Origin: a virus
Virus record (IMG/VR): IMGVR_UViG_3300042516_001671
Span: 1 to 64,000 of that record
Length of the DNA: 64,000 bases
Strand: one strand, 5' to 3'
Made by a program: the position numbers and the translations under genes. The notes beneath the pieces were generated by a model, which saw only the letters and a program-made list of their open reading frames with translations, was not told the origin of the DNA and made no database searches. This document shows, one piece after another, positions 47,925 through 56,958 of the stretch; position 1 is the stretch's first letter, and each line of letters begins with the position of its first letter.

Positions 47925-48676
47925 CACGCTCTCCTTTGAAGCTGGTTCATCAGCGCGTAGAGTGCCTTGGCGCCGCCTGCTTGGTTGACTGCACGCTTGG
48001 GCACGTAGGCTTCTCCGTTGGACACCCTGGCCGGGGTGTTCCCATCGATTGTCGCAGGGATGTGGTCGCTTGTGCCAGTCCCCGGGCCCACAATCGGTCG
48101 AGCGCCGGGAAGCATTTGAGCAATACCCCTTGGGCCCCCAGCGCCGTCCACCGCCCGCTTGGTCATCACGAAGCCGCCATCCTCCATGCGAAGAGGGTTC
48201 TTGTGGGTGCCTGTGACAGCACCGCCATGGGCATAGGCGTGCATAAGACCGCCTTGGGCAGCGTACTGAGCGATGGGCCCGTACTTCCCCTGCACCATGG
48301 TGCGGTTCGTCGGAGTGGGAGATGCCACCTGGGTATAACCGCCGCCCGAAGGACTGGCGCGGTTCAGTGCCCCAAGAAGCGCCATCAGACCCACTGTGCC
48401 GCCCATCCCGACGCCGGATCTCATCAGGCTGTTGAACGCCTGCATGGACGGGTTTGAGAGAAACGCCCTGAGAGGGTCAAGGGCGCTGGCTTGATATGAC
48501 CCCGCTGCTGTGGGATTGTTGGCACCAGATACGCCGGGGCCTTCTTGCGCGGCGGTTTCTGACATACCGCTGAGCCACGTATAGGCCGGAGGAATGTCGT
48601 ACCCCAATGCGGCGTTTACATCCGCATCAGACACACCGGGCAAGTAATAATCTTCAGCGGTGTAATAATCATCCAT
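47924..48676 (-). CDS. Virion-associated protein with IPATIDG and A-x-GG motifs, 250 aa
   Basis: An acidic Tyr-rich N-terminus (MDDYYTAEDYYLPGVSDADV) is followed by a Gly/Ser region and AQGGLMHAYAHGGAV. The C-terminal motif GPGTGTSDHIPATIDGNTPA then RVSNGEAYVPKRAV is common in phage tail and virion proteins. ATG 48676 has GGAGG six bases upstream, so I prefer it to an upstream in-frame start inside the previous gene. Confidence 0.75.
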   Translation of the reverse strand: MDDYYTAEDYYLPGVSDADVNAALGYDIPPAYTWLSGMSETAAQEGPGVSGANNPTAAGSYQASALDPLRAFLSNPSMQAFNSLMRSGVGMGGTVGLMALLGALNRASPSGGGYTQVASPTPTNRTMVQGKYGPIAQYAAQGGLMHAYAHGGAVTGTHKNPLRMEDGGFVMTKRAVDGAGGPRGIAQMLPGARPIVGPGTGTSDHIPATIDGNTPARVSNGEAYVPKRAVNQAGGAKALYALMNQLQRRA

Positions 48677-48677
48677 A

Positions 48678-51347
48678 TCATCCTCCGTAGGGCAATCCAT
48701 AGGGCGACATTCTCAGCCCTGCTTGAACATCTGCAATGTTGGGCCGATCCTGTTCTTGCTTCTTCTGCTGATTCATCATTGCCATCAGCGCGAATAAGCC
48801 CTGTAGGTCTCCCATTGGCGAGCGGGTGGGCGCGGGTGGGCGCGGCGCCGGAGCGGGTGCTGGGGCTGGTGCCGGCGCAGGAGCGGGCGCAGGAGCAGGC
48901 GACGGGGCCGCGATGACATTCCCCGCGTAGTCCACGATGTTGCCCGTGGAGGACTCAAGTCCTTGATCTGCGCCGCCAGGGACGATAGCACCAGGGACGC
49001 CATTCAGTTGCTCCAACAGGTCAAAAATTTCCTGCCCATAGTCCCCTTCGGTAGCAGCAGTATCTAGCGTCAGCGTGCCGCCGTAGGTTGGGTCAAAGAC
49101 GCTTTCTTGCGTTAGGTCGTAACCTTCATCCACGCTTCCGACGCCACCCTCTGGCGGCAAAGTAGGAAGAATCTCTTCCAGGATTTGCTCCCACTCGTCC
49201 TTTGCTGGTAAACCAGTATCAATGACAGGTCGTTGGGTCGCGACATCTTCATCAATGTACTTGAAGATGTCATCAAGCGACGGGGGAGGCGGCTCAACAG
49301 GAAGTGGTTCCGCAAAGGTCGGCTCTGCAGGAGGCTGCTCAACAACCGGTAATTCAACAAACGGCGGCTCTACAGGCGGTGGCTCAACAAACGGTGGTTC
49401 GGTAAGAAATGGCTCCTCAAACTCAGGAAAAAAGGGCGGCGGCTCAACAGGCGGTGGTTCTGTAAGAAGAGGCTCTTCAAACTCGGGGAAAATGGGTGGC
49501 GGCTCAGCAAGAGGCGGCTCAGCAGGAGCGGGTTCGGTAAGGGGCGGCTCCTCAAACTCGGGGAAAAGGGGTGGTTCTGCAACAGGCAGCTCTACAGGAG
49601 GCGGCTCTGTAAAAAGCGGTTCTTCAAACTCCGGGAATAGCGGCGTCTCTTCAAAGAACGGAGGCTCAACAGGAGGCGGCTCTACGGGCTCAGGCTCAAC
49701 AGGCGCCAAGTCGTAAATATTGGGCGTGAAGTATTCCGGCTCGGGCTCGAAGAACGGCGGCGCTGTGACCTCTACCGGGGGCTCATCAGACGGAGGTGCT
49801 TCTGTTGCTTCGCTGGGTGTCGTGATGTACGGCTCAACGAATTCATCCTTCGGCTGTTGAGTTTCTGGAGTGAAGATGTCGGGCTCTGCTGGCTCTGTGG
49901 GCAGCGTGACCGGCGGATTGATGTTCAGCAGTTCTTCTGCAAGATCTTCAATCGTTCTTTCAGTCTCAAAATCCCCGCTAAAAACATCTCCTTCACCGCC
50001 TGTAAACGCGTCTTCTTCAGACACAACATCGCGTGACGGCTGAACTACATCCAGGGCCCGTGAAGGATCTCTGTATGCCTGATCAATAACGGCTTGCTGT
50101 TGATTTTCTTCAAGCTGTTGGACAAAGTCAGTAGCCGCCGTGAGCGCCTTCATCGGGTCGATCTTGCCGGAGGTGCCAAGCTCAACAGCCCCCCGAACAA
50201 CGCTTGACGGCAGACCCAAAGTCTCACTAGCAGACCCAATAGCGGAGCCTGTCAAACTACCCACGACAGCGTCGCCAAAGTCCTGCTTGCCGCTAAGCTC
50301 CCCCATGATGCCGCTGGTGATGGCACGCTCTGCAGCTTTCTCCAATGGGCCAAGGGATTCAGGCACAAGGCCGCTAACAACACTGGACACACCTGTGCCG
50401 GCCAAGGGCAAAACGCCTGCCTTGGCTACATCGCCCAGGTCACCGCCAGTGATTGCGGACAAGCCCGCATTCACAATGCCCTTACCTACCGCAGCCGTTA
50501 CTGCAGCTTCCGAGACCCCCAATGCGCCTGCAATGCCCTTGGCTGCTTCAGCAGGAAGAAGCGCATTGCCAAGGGATGAGATTGCCTCTCCCCCGTAGCC
50601 AGGGATACCGACGACGGTTGTGGCTACCGGCAGCACAAAGTCCTTAAAGAAGGACTTGATGTCGTCGTCGTCGCCCGTCTTGGTCTGCGCAACAACCTCT
50701 CCAGACGGCAGTTTGAATCCCGTGTAGTTGTTGTAGTTATGGAAATTGCTGCGCTTGGAAACAAAGTCGTAGCCCTCTGCCCGCTTTTGGTCTACGAACT
50801 GCTGCAGTGCCCTTGTGGGATTGCCCTGCATGAAGCCGCCTTCACTATCGTAGCCGACTTCAAACATTTGCCCCTTGAACCCAAGCTGCGGCGCAACTTG
50901 AGCCCAACGGCTGTAATCTACCGGGCCCTGAGACGGCACGCCTCCTTCGTCAGTCTGAACGTAGTCAGGAACCCATTCGGAGTAGATCTTTGACGCGGGC
51001 TCGTATGCTTGCGTAAACGGCAGTACCGCAGACTCCCAAGAGCCAAACGCTTTCTTGCTGAAAAACGGAGATGCCTTTTCAAAGCCTTCCAGCACCTTCA
51101 TTGCATAGCCAAGGCGCTCCTGATCTGATGCCTTGGAAACATCCTCTGGGACGCTGTCGGCTGCGTCGGTGTAGTCACGAATGACGCGCTGCCCTGAGCC
51201 CTTGACATTGGTTCCCCAAGCGTCAAGAACCTTGTCAACCGCTGACTTGACCTTGGGGTCAACCACGCTGCGCTGCGCCATCAAGGCAGCCGGCATAACC
51301 GGCCCGAAGGAGTAGTCGATTGCGGAGTTATCAGGAGCTGTTGTCAT
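48678..51347 (-). CDS. Large internal virion-type protein with Pro-Glu repeats, 889 aa
   Basis: Residues 1-230 are globular (WESAVLPFTQAYEPASKIYS). A Gly/Ala-rich hydrophobic middle (about 235-400; AGALGVSEAAVTAAVGKGIV) may be membrane-active. Then a Pro/Glu/Phe repeat linker (about 530-690) with units like PPLFPEFEEP. The C-terminal part ends with a Pro-Ala repeat (APAPAPAPAP) and a short helix. This plan suits a protein passed through the tail. No enzyme motif. Confidence 0.75.
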   Translation of the reverse strand: MTTAPDNSAIDYSFGPVMPAALMAQRSVVDPKVKSAVDKVLDAWGTNVKGSGQRVIRDYTDAADSVPEDVSKASDQERLGYAMKVLEGFEKASPFFSKKAFGSWESAVLPFTQAYEPASKIYSEWVPDYVQTDEGGVPSQGPVDYSRWAQVAPQLGFKGQMFEVGYDSEGGFMQGNPTRALQQFVDQKRAEGYDFVSKRSNFHNYNNYTGFKLPSGEVVAQTKTGDDDDIKSFFKDFVLPVATTVVGIPGYGGEAISSLGNALLPAEAAKGIAGALGVSEAAVTAAVGKGIVNAGLSAITGGDLGDVAKAGVLPLAGTGVSSVVSGLVPESLGPLEKAAERAITSGIMGELSGKQDFGDAVVGSLTGSAIGSASETLGLPSSVVRGAVELGTSGKIDPMKALTAATDFVQQLEENQQQAVIDQAYRDPSRALDVVQPSRDVVSEEDAFTGGEGDVFSGDFETERTIEDLAEELLNINPPVTLPTEPAEPDIFTPETQQPKDEFVEPYITTPSEATEAPPSDEPPVEVTAPPFFEPEPEYFTPNIYDLAPVEPEPVEPPPVEPPFFEETPLFPEFEEPLFTEPPPVELPVAEPPLFPEFEEPPLTEPAPAEPPLAEPPPIFPEFEEPLLTEPPPVEPPPFFPEFEEPFLTEPPFVEPPPVEPPFVELPVVEQPPAEPTFAEPLPVEPPPPSLDDIFKYIDEDVATQRPVIDTGLPAKDEWEQILEEILPTLPPEGGVGSVDEGYDLTQESVFDPTYGGTLTLDTAATEGDYGQEIFDLLEQLNGVPGAIVPGGADQGLESSTGNIVDYAGNVIAAPSPAPAPAPAPAPAPAPAPAPRPPAPTRSPMGDLQGLFALMAMMNQQKKQEQDRPNIADVQAGLRMSPYGLPYGG
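49270..49720 (-). repeat. Tandem Pro-Glu repeat DNA
   Basis: Imperfect repeats coding EPP-[LV]-FPEFEEP-x-x-TEPP units in the 889-aa protein; unit length drifts, about 60-85 bp. Likely length-variable. Confidence 0.8.
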
Positions 51348-52693
51348 GTCAGATCCCAGAACGCCATCGTGCCGATGGCATCATGCGTGCCGCTCAGTGC
51401 GCGAACCGCGATGGTGTAGGTATCGCTTACCCCCGCCAGAGTGGCGCCAAGCTGCAGATCCCAGTTGTAGTCGGCGCCATTGGCGATTGGTGCAGACGAT
51501 TGCGTTGATGCCACGACATAGCTTGAGAAGATGATCGTGCCCCCGGTCAGGGCAGTGGCCGACAGGTCTTGCTCCACATTAGCCGATGGGGACGCTGCCC
51601 AAGAGGCGCCGGTCAAGGTGGCATTCTTGATCATCGCCACTTCAAACGTGACGGTTGAGGTCGCGGTTGGCAGCACCGAGTACCCGTCCGGGATCACAAC
51701 CGCCCCCGTTCGTCCAGAAGCCAGCCTGATAGACATCAGAGGCACAAAGTTGACACCAATGTTGGTGTTGGCCGTCGTCATGCGGACAACGTCAGTAGCC
51801 ACTCGCTTCTCATAGCCACCCTCAGAAATCACCGTGGAGCAGATCTGCTTGAGCGTAGCCGCAGTGCTGACCCCAGTGTTGGTGATCTCGTACCTGACCG
51901 GCAGGATTGCCGTGGTCATGTAAACGCTGGTCAGGTTGTTGGCGTTTTGGAACGTGTGGCAGATGATGACCTGACCGTTGATGACAAACCCAGCCCGGAC
52001 GGAGCCAACACCAAGCCACTCGAAGTCTTCCCAGAAGATCTGCGCCTTGGTCAAGTCAAGCGTGAAGCCCGAGTCTCCGGTGCCATTGAGCTTGTCGCCG
52101 TTCCAATCGGCCTGGGCCACGCGGGTGTCCACCGCCACCCCCGTGACATACGTCCTGCGGACGATGTACACCGTGGTGCCGTCGCGCTCCAGGAACACCC
52201 CGTTTTCGGTGTTGAAGTAACCAATACGGATGCGTTGGTTCTCGTTTGCCGTGGGCATCACGAAGGTGTTCAGCACCAGCAGGCTTTTCCCAGGCTGGTA
52301 AGAGAATGACCGATACGTCTGGCGCACAACCTCCGAGCCGCTGCTCGTGGTGACGTTTAACTCAACCGTGCTGGAGTTGGCGCTGTAGGTCACATTGCCG
52401 CCCGTAGCGGTGCTCTCACTGAACAGGTCGTTCTTGGCGTAGCGGTTCTGGCTGTCGAACAGTGTGAAAGGCTGGCTGAAGCGAGCGCGTCCAAACGCAT
52501 CCAGCGCGGAGCCGTAGAAATTAACCGCCACTGGGGATGCGCTCACAATCTGCTCCAGGAGGTTGTCAAGCTGGTTGAAGTAAATCCGCAGAACGCTCAG
52601 CAGCTTGTCGAAGTACTGCGGATCGTAGGTGCGCGAGGCGACCGGCAGTGCCGGAGCCTTGAACCGCTTGATGATGTTGGCCCAGATACTCAC
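51344..52693 (-). CDS. Virion structural protein with beta-sandwich region, 449 aa
   Basis: Residues 1-60 hold a helical domain (YDPQYFDKLLSVLRIYFNQL). The rest reads AFGRARFSQPFTLFDSQNRY, SYQPGKSLLVLNTFV, IRIGYFNTENGVFLERDG and ICSTVISEGGYEKR, a set I remember from structural proteins of several podophages and giant phages. Between nozzle and internal virion genes. Exact place in the particle unknown. Confidence 0.75.
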   Translation of the reverse strand: MSIWANIIKRFKAPALPVASRTYDPQYFDKLLSVLRIYFNQLDNLLEQIVSASPVAVNFYGSALDAFGRARFSQPFTLFDSQNRYAKNDLFSESTATGGNVTYSANSSTVELNVTTSSGSEVVRQTYRSFSYQPGKSLLVLNTFVMPTANENQRIRIGYFNTENGVFLERDGTTVYIVRRTYVTGVAVDTRVAQADWNGDKLNGTGDSGFTLDLTKAQIFWEDFEWLGVGSVRAGFVINGQVIICHTFQNANNLTSVYMTTAILPVRYEITNTGVSTAATLKQICSTVISEGGYEKRVATDVVRMTTANTNIGVNFVPLMSIRLASGRTGAVVIPDGYSVLPTATSTVTFEVAMIKNATLTGASWAASPSANVEQDLSATALTGGTIIFSSYVVASTQSSAPIANGADYNWDLQLGATLAGVSDTYTIAVRALSGTHDAIGTMAFWDLT

Positions 52694-54843
52694 GATTTGC
52701 GCCCGTCAGGACGAAGATCGATCCGGAACTTGCCCAACTGCCACTGCACGCCCAGCGAGTTTGAACGCGCCTTGACCGCCATCTGCCTGCCGCGCACGCG
52801 GATGTACAGGTTGCCCTGGTAGGGTGTGATGGTGCCTGAGAAGCGCTCGACGCCGTTGTTGGCGTCACGCTGGATCGTGCGCTCGTTGTTGAGTGCCACC
52901 GACATGTTGGCCGAAGGCGCCACGTTCGTCACCCCCCGCGTGTACCCGGAGCCCGAGTTCTGCAGGGGCAGGAGCGACATATTCAGGGACTGGTTCTCAA
53001 CCGCTGTGGTAGACCCTGCAAAAGTCACATCAGGCAGCATCCGCGTGACAAAGCCAAAGTTGTGGCCGTCGTCAATGTCGAATTCGGAGGAAACGATGTA
53101 GGAGTCAATAGCCACTGGAGGATTCACCGACCCGTCGTCACAACCGATCTCGTGGTACAGCAGTTGATAGTTGTAGTCCGCTGCTACGGGGATGTTGGAA
53201 AAGACACTGGCGTCGTTCCAAGCCGTCCGAGCCATGCTGCCGTAGTACCAGATCTTTTCAGCGTAGTTGTAGACGGCGTAGCGGTCAACCGTAGTTGAGG
53301 AAGCGGAGCAGTAGAACCACCACACTTCACTGAACTGCTCAACGGTGGACGCAAAGACCTGAAGGTTTTGGCCTTGATTGAAGTCGTCAAAGATGAACTT
53401 GCGGATGTCGCACTGAAGCGTGCTCGTGCGCCCGTCGAAGACGTAGAACTTCTCGTCGCCCATCCAGTACACCACGCCCGCCGCCACAGCCCAGGCGCGG
53501 TCACTGACGATGGTGACGTTGTCAGCAAGGATCTGCGAGCCCCAGACGATGGGCGGGCCGAGGTACTGCAGGGAGTACAGCGCCGTGTCCGTCCAGACCA
53601 GGATCTCCTGACGCGTTTGCGCCACGGCAGCGATTGCCGAGCCCCGAGACAGCGTCAGACTTCCCGCCTGCCCCGTAGCGGCGGGGGTCCAGTTGGCGGC
53701 GCTTTCCTGATCCGACCAGCGAATCAGCATGGGGTTGAGCGTGGTCGAGCCATAGTCCGTCGTGCCGAAGGCTAGGACGAAGCGCGAGGCGTCGGAGACA
53801 AGCCGGAAGAGCGCCGCAGACGGCGTGTCGCTGGCGCCGGGCAGGGTGGAGATGTCTACACCACGGTTCGTGAATCCCGCTGAAGAGTCCCAGTAATAGA
53901 TCCCGCCGCCCTTGGGGCCGTAGATTAGATCCTCACCGAAGTTGGCGTGGTTCCACAGCCCGATCTGCAGGGGGTTGCCGAAAGTGAACGCCCCGCCCCC
54001 GCCCCAGCTACCGCTGCCCCAGCCGCCCCCGCCCCAGCCCGTGCTTGTCGTACTGGTAACCTGTTGGAGTTCCGACCCAGCGCTGACTTGGTAGTTAGAC
54101 ACTACCCCTGCACCACCTGAAGCACTAGAGGTAGCGTTGGTGGACGCTTGGATGAAATACGTAGCTACGTTCTCAGCGCCAAGCTGCGCGCCCGCAGGGA
54201 TGTCGCTCGTAAACGCACTGCTGAGCGTGTACACGCCCGCCCCGCCCGTACCAGTGATTGTGCGCGTCTCACCGTTGTAATCCAGCGAAGCACCGGAAAC
54301 AATGATCCCTGGAGAGTTGACTGCACTGACAGTCAACGTAGTGCCGCTGGATGAGCAAGTGATCAGCGTGACGTTCGAGAGGATTTGATACTCGGAAGTA
54401 CCGCCGACACCTGCGGTATTGAGGTTTATGCCACCAATAGTCCCGGGGGACGTAAAGGTGACGTAGGAACCCACCGTGAGCAGTCCGTTGACGAACGTCC
54501 CGACACCGGTAGAGGTGTCAACCACGGCGACATACGGGAAGCCGTTATAGGTGTTGAGAGACGTCAGCGCCCCAGTGACTCGGATCGGCGTGATGTCGTA
54601 GTACTGCCCGTAGTACACGTAGTACTTCAGGTGCGTGCCAAGGCCCAGGTAGATGTTCCAAGGCCACAGGGCACGACAGACACCCAGGAAGGTATCGTTG
54701 TTGAGTTGTTGCCAGCCGCCGATCTTCTCCGGTTGCCCGGAGCGAAAACGCACTTTGTCGCACTCGTACCATCCGCCTTCTGCGGAGTAGCGGGTGTTTT
54801 CCCGGAAGATCCCGGGACGAAGTTGTAGCGTCTTCAGGGGCAT
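52690..54843 (-). CDS. Tail nozzle / packaged-DNA stabilisation protein (P22 gp10/T7 gp12-like), 717 aa
   Basis: The N-terminus LQLRPGIFRENTRYSAEGGW then ECDKVRFRSGQPEKIGGWQQ is the typical start of this family. Beta-propeller-like blades follow (LWNHANFGEDLIYGPKGGGI, YYWDSSAGFTNRG, IAAVAQTRQEILVWTD). A Gly/Ser-Trp insert lies at about 265-285. It would close the portal channel and form the short tail tube below the adaptor. Confidence 0.8.
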   Translation of the reverse strand: MPLKTLQLRPGIFRENTRYSAEGGWYECDKVRFRSGQPEKIGGWQQLNNDTFLGVCRALWPWNIYLGLGTHLKYYVYYGQYYDITPIRVTGALTSLNTYNGFPYVAVVDTSTGVGTFVNGLLTVGSYVTFTSPGTIGGINLNTAGVGGTSEYQILSNVTLITCSSSGTTLTVSAVNSPGIIVSGASLDYNGETRTITGTGGAGVYTLSSAFTSDIPAGAQLGAENVATYFIQASTNATSSASGGAGVVSNYQVSAGSELQQVTSTTSTGWGGGGWGSGSWGGGGAFTFGNPLQIGLWNHANFGEDLIYGPKGGGIYYWDSSAGFTNRGVDISTLPGASDTPSAALFRLVSDASRFVLAFGTTDYGSTTLNPMLIRWSDQESAANWTPAATGQAGSLTLSRGSAIAAVAQTRQEILVWTDTALYSLQYLGPPIVWGSQILADNVTIVSDRAWAVAAGVVYWMGDEKFYVFDGRTSTLQCDIRKFIFDDFNQGQNLQVFASTVEQFSEVWWFYCSASSTTVDRYAVYNYAEKIWYYGSMARTAWNDASVFSNIPVAADYNYQLLYHEIGCDDGSVNPPVAIDSYIVSSEFDIDDGHNFGFVTRMLPDVTFAGSTTAVENQSLNMSLLPLQNSGSGYTRGVTNVAPSANMSVALNNERTIQRDANNGVERFSGTITPYQGNLYIRVRGRQMAVKARSNSLGVQWQLGKFRIDLRPDGRKS

Positions 54844-54847
54844 AGCA

Positions 54848-55375
54848 TTACCTCAAGAACAGCGTCCGCTCATCACGGCGGCGCTTGACGAGGCCCGGAA
54901 GTTCTTTGCCGCCACCTTTGGTCCACTGCATGAACGCATCAGCAGCCCCTTCAATATCACCGCGATTGGCCTTCATGCGGATCTGACTGCGCTGGAGGTT
55001 GCCTAGCCCTGCATTGAACGCAAAACTGACCAAAGCGTCGAACCGGCCTTGATGACCAGCACAGCCGGGAACCAGACGAAGAACGCCTCGTTCAAAAGCA
55101 GCGACATCCATCGAGAATAGTCTCTCGATCTCTTCCTTGGACCAGACACGGTTGTCCTCCGGCTTGAGCGGGTACTCCCGACGGATCATCGGGATGTCCT
55201 GCGTGGTCTTGTCAGGCGGACGCACCATGGGTAGGCGAATCTGATCCTGATACAGAACATGCCCGTACCCAATGGTCCAGATGTGCGCAGGGCACAGGTA
55301 GGGCCGCGTGCGGTAGCCCTCGTACCTGTGCATGAGATCTGCGCCAACCGGGCTCAGTTTCACTTCTTGCTCCAC
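54848..55375 (-). CDS. Endolysin, GH24 lysozyme (T4/P22 type), 175 aa
   Basis: MHRYEGYRTRPYLCPAHIWT then IGYGHVL contains the catalytic Glu, a Cys where many GH24 enzymes have Asp, and the Thr of T-I-G-Y-G-H. That D-to-C form is common in phages. FNAGLGNLQRSQI and the C-terminal RRRDERTLFLR complete the fold. No signal peptide, so it needs the holin. Cleaves peptidoglycan glycan strands. Confidence 0.92.
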   Translation of the reverse strand: MEQEVKLSPVGADLMHRYEGYRTRPYLCPAHIWTIGYGHVLYQDQIRLPMVRPPDKTTQDIPMIRREYPLKPEDNRVWSKEEIERLFSMDVAAFERGVLRLVPGCAGHQGRFDALVSFAFNAGLGNLQRSQIRMKANRGDIEGAADAFMQWTKGGGKELPGLVKRRRDERTLFLR

Positions 55376-55863
55376 TGCCGACTCCCGAACCAGAAGCTGA
55401 TGATGCCGCTTAACATCACCATTTCATCTTCGCTAAAGATGATGGCCGTCACGCGGATCAGGTCATCAACACTCTGGATCAGGCCAGGATGCTTCCAGAC
55501 ATAGAGCGTCAGGGCTGCGTTGATCAACACAAGCTCGATGATGAAGATGTAGGTGACCGTGGGGCGCACCGTCCCAACGTAGTTCGCCACCCACCGGCTG
55601 GCACGATCCAAGACCTTCTCGTCGTGCTGCAGCGCAGCCTGGGTCATCTGCGCCTCAGTCTGCATCGCAACCTGCTCGGTGCGGATCTCCTCCATCTTGG
55701 CCTGGGCGGCATAGCCCTGGGCGGCAAGCTGAAGCTCGCGCTCCGTCTGGAGCCGCGCCATTGCGATCTCGTGCTTCTGGTCGGACTTGTTCTGGAAGAA
55801 CTCCAGCAGTTTTGGCAGACCGCTGATCAGGAGGCCACCGAGGGTGGAGAGCAGGCTGAGCAT
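55360..55863 (-). CDS. Holin-like protein, 3TM type, 167 aa
   Basis: N-terminal hydrophobic segment (LLSTLGGLLISGLPKLLEFF), a long charged coil (60 residues), then TM-like segments (PTVTYIFIIELVLINAALTL and MVMLSGIISFWFGSRQW). This resembles the GTA-holin 3TM family. It overlaps the endolysin start by 16 bases, as expected of a lysis cassette. Confidence 0.75.
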   Translation of the reverse strand: MLSLLSTLGGLLISGLPKLLEFFQNKSDQKHEIAMARLQTERELQLAAQGYAAQAKMEEIRTEQVAMQTEAQMTQAALQHDEKVLDRASRWVANYVGTVRPTVTYIFIIELVLINAALTLYVWKHPGLIQSVDDLIRVTAIIFSEDEMVMLSGIISFWFGSRQWSKK

Positions 55864-55865
55864 GA

Positions 55866-56276
55866 TTACCCCTTGGTCGTGATGACATCATCACCGCGCT
55901 GGACAGTGACCTTGTCGCCTTCCACATTGACCTTCATAGACGGCTCATGCCGCTCAGGCTTGTCCAGCCGGTCGATCAGTTCCTTGATGATGGTGATCTC
56001 GGGCTTCTCTTCCTTCTTGGTCTCGTTGACGATGCCGTTGACCATCTGTATTAAAGCCATGGTGGCGGTTGCCACAAGCCCAATGACGGCAGGCAGCGCC
56101 TCGGTATTTAGGAAGGCCGACGACACCACGCCCACGAGGACCAGCAGAAAGATCCAGATGATGGCCGTCTTTCCGATGGCCTTGGCCGCGACCTCTTTTG
56201 CTGTGGCTTGAGCCTCTAGGCGCTGAAGTTCTACAGCAGCCTGTGCCTTCAAGGTTTTCAGATCAATTGGTTCCAT
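55866..56276 (-). CDS. Membrane protein, lysis cassette, 136 aa
   Basis: An N-terminal helix (LKTLKAQAAVELQRLEAQAT), two hydrophobic segments (IIWIFLLVLVGVVSSAFL and LPAVIGLVATATMALIQMV) and a charged C-terminus. Likely a second holin or holin partner. ATG 56276 with AGGA seven bases upstream. Confidence 0.7.
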   Translation of the reverse strand: MEPIDLKTLKAQAAVELQRLEAQATAKEVAAKAIGKTAIIWIFLLVLVGVVSSAFLNTEALPAVIGLVATATMALIQMVNGIVNETKKEEKPEITIIKELIDRLDKPERHEPSMKVNVEGDKVTVQRGDDVITTKG

Positions 56277-56548
56277 CACAACATCCTGGGTTCCCGGAAG
56301 GCTCGTGCCGGGATCACGGAAACATCCCCGTCGAGCCATGCGATTTGAACAGAGTCGGCGCTCAGAATCCAGCAGCCCGGCACGCGAATCTTTTCCTTGA
56401 TAAACAAAGCCCATCGAGCCGCGCCAACGCATGGTCCCGGCTCCCGATGAAGCTCAACACGGACCTCCCCGTCCCAGGCTTCAGCGATTACATCGCCTGC
56501 CGCGCTGCCTGCGAGCAGCAAGCTGAGCAAGGCGACGAGATAGCGCAT
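56276..56548 (-). CDS. Small exported protein, 90 aa, possible spanin-like
   Basis: A clear signal peptide (MRYLVALLSLLLAGSAAGDV) and a mature part with two Cys (CVGAARWALFIKEKIRVPGC). Periplasmic. Spanins of Gram-negative phages sit here, but no lipobox or long coil is seen, so spanin is only a possibility. ATG 56548 with AAAGGA upstream. Confidence 0.65.
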   Translation of the reverse strand: MRYLVALLSLLLAGSAAGDVIAEAWDGEVRVELHREPGPCVGAARWALFIKEKIRVPGCWILSADSVQIAWLDGDVSVIPARAFREPRML

Positions 56549-56552
56549 GACG

Positions 56553-56654
56553 TTATCCTTTACCCTCGGCAAACACGTTCACAAATACCGTACCGTCTTC
56601 CAACGCTTCTATCTCATGCCATTCGTTGGCGGCAAGGGTGGTGATCGGTGCCAT
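56553..56654 (-). CDS. Tiny protein, 33 aa
   Basis: ATG 56654 preceded by GGAGG at five bases, an excellent ribosome-binding site. Product MAPITTLAANEWHEIEALED then GTVFVNVFAEGKG, a short beta segment. Follows the upstream stop by one base. Function unknown. Confidence 0.65.
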   Translation of the reverse strand: MAPITTLAANEWHEIEALEDGTVFVNVFAEGKG

Positions 56655-56655
56655 G

Positions 56656-56958
56656 CTACTCCTCCAATTTCTGTCGCAACGCATCCAACACAAACGTCGC
56701 CTTGCGCTGTTCCAGTCGCTCTGTCAAAAGCGTGCGCTCCAGTTTGTCCTTGAACTGCAAGTCCGACAGCAACTGAATTTCCTCAAACGACCACTGCTCA
56801 ATGAGCGAGACCGGCTCCGCTGCACGGTGCGGCAATAGGCGCTCGGGCCAATGCGGCAGCAGGGCAATCATGGCCGTGTAGTTGTCGATGTTGATCTGGT
56901 AGTGCGCGATTTCATCCTCGCGCTGCTTGATAGCTTCGGTGAGTTGTTCTTGGTTCAT
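56656..56958 (-). CDS. Small coiled-coil protein, 100 aa
   Basis: Helical ends (EQLTEAIKQREDEIAHYQIN and LERTLLTERLEQRKATFVL) with a Pro/His turn in the middle. Could be a fibre chaperone or lysis-module partner. No signal peptide. Overlaps the beta-propeller gene by ATGA. Confidence 0.65.
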   Translation of the reverse strand: MNQEQLTEAIKQREDEIAHYQINIDNYTAMIALLPHWPERLLPHRAAEPVSLIEQWSFEEIQLLSDLQFKDKLERTLLTERLEQRKATFVLDALRQKLEE

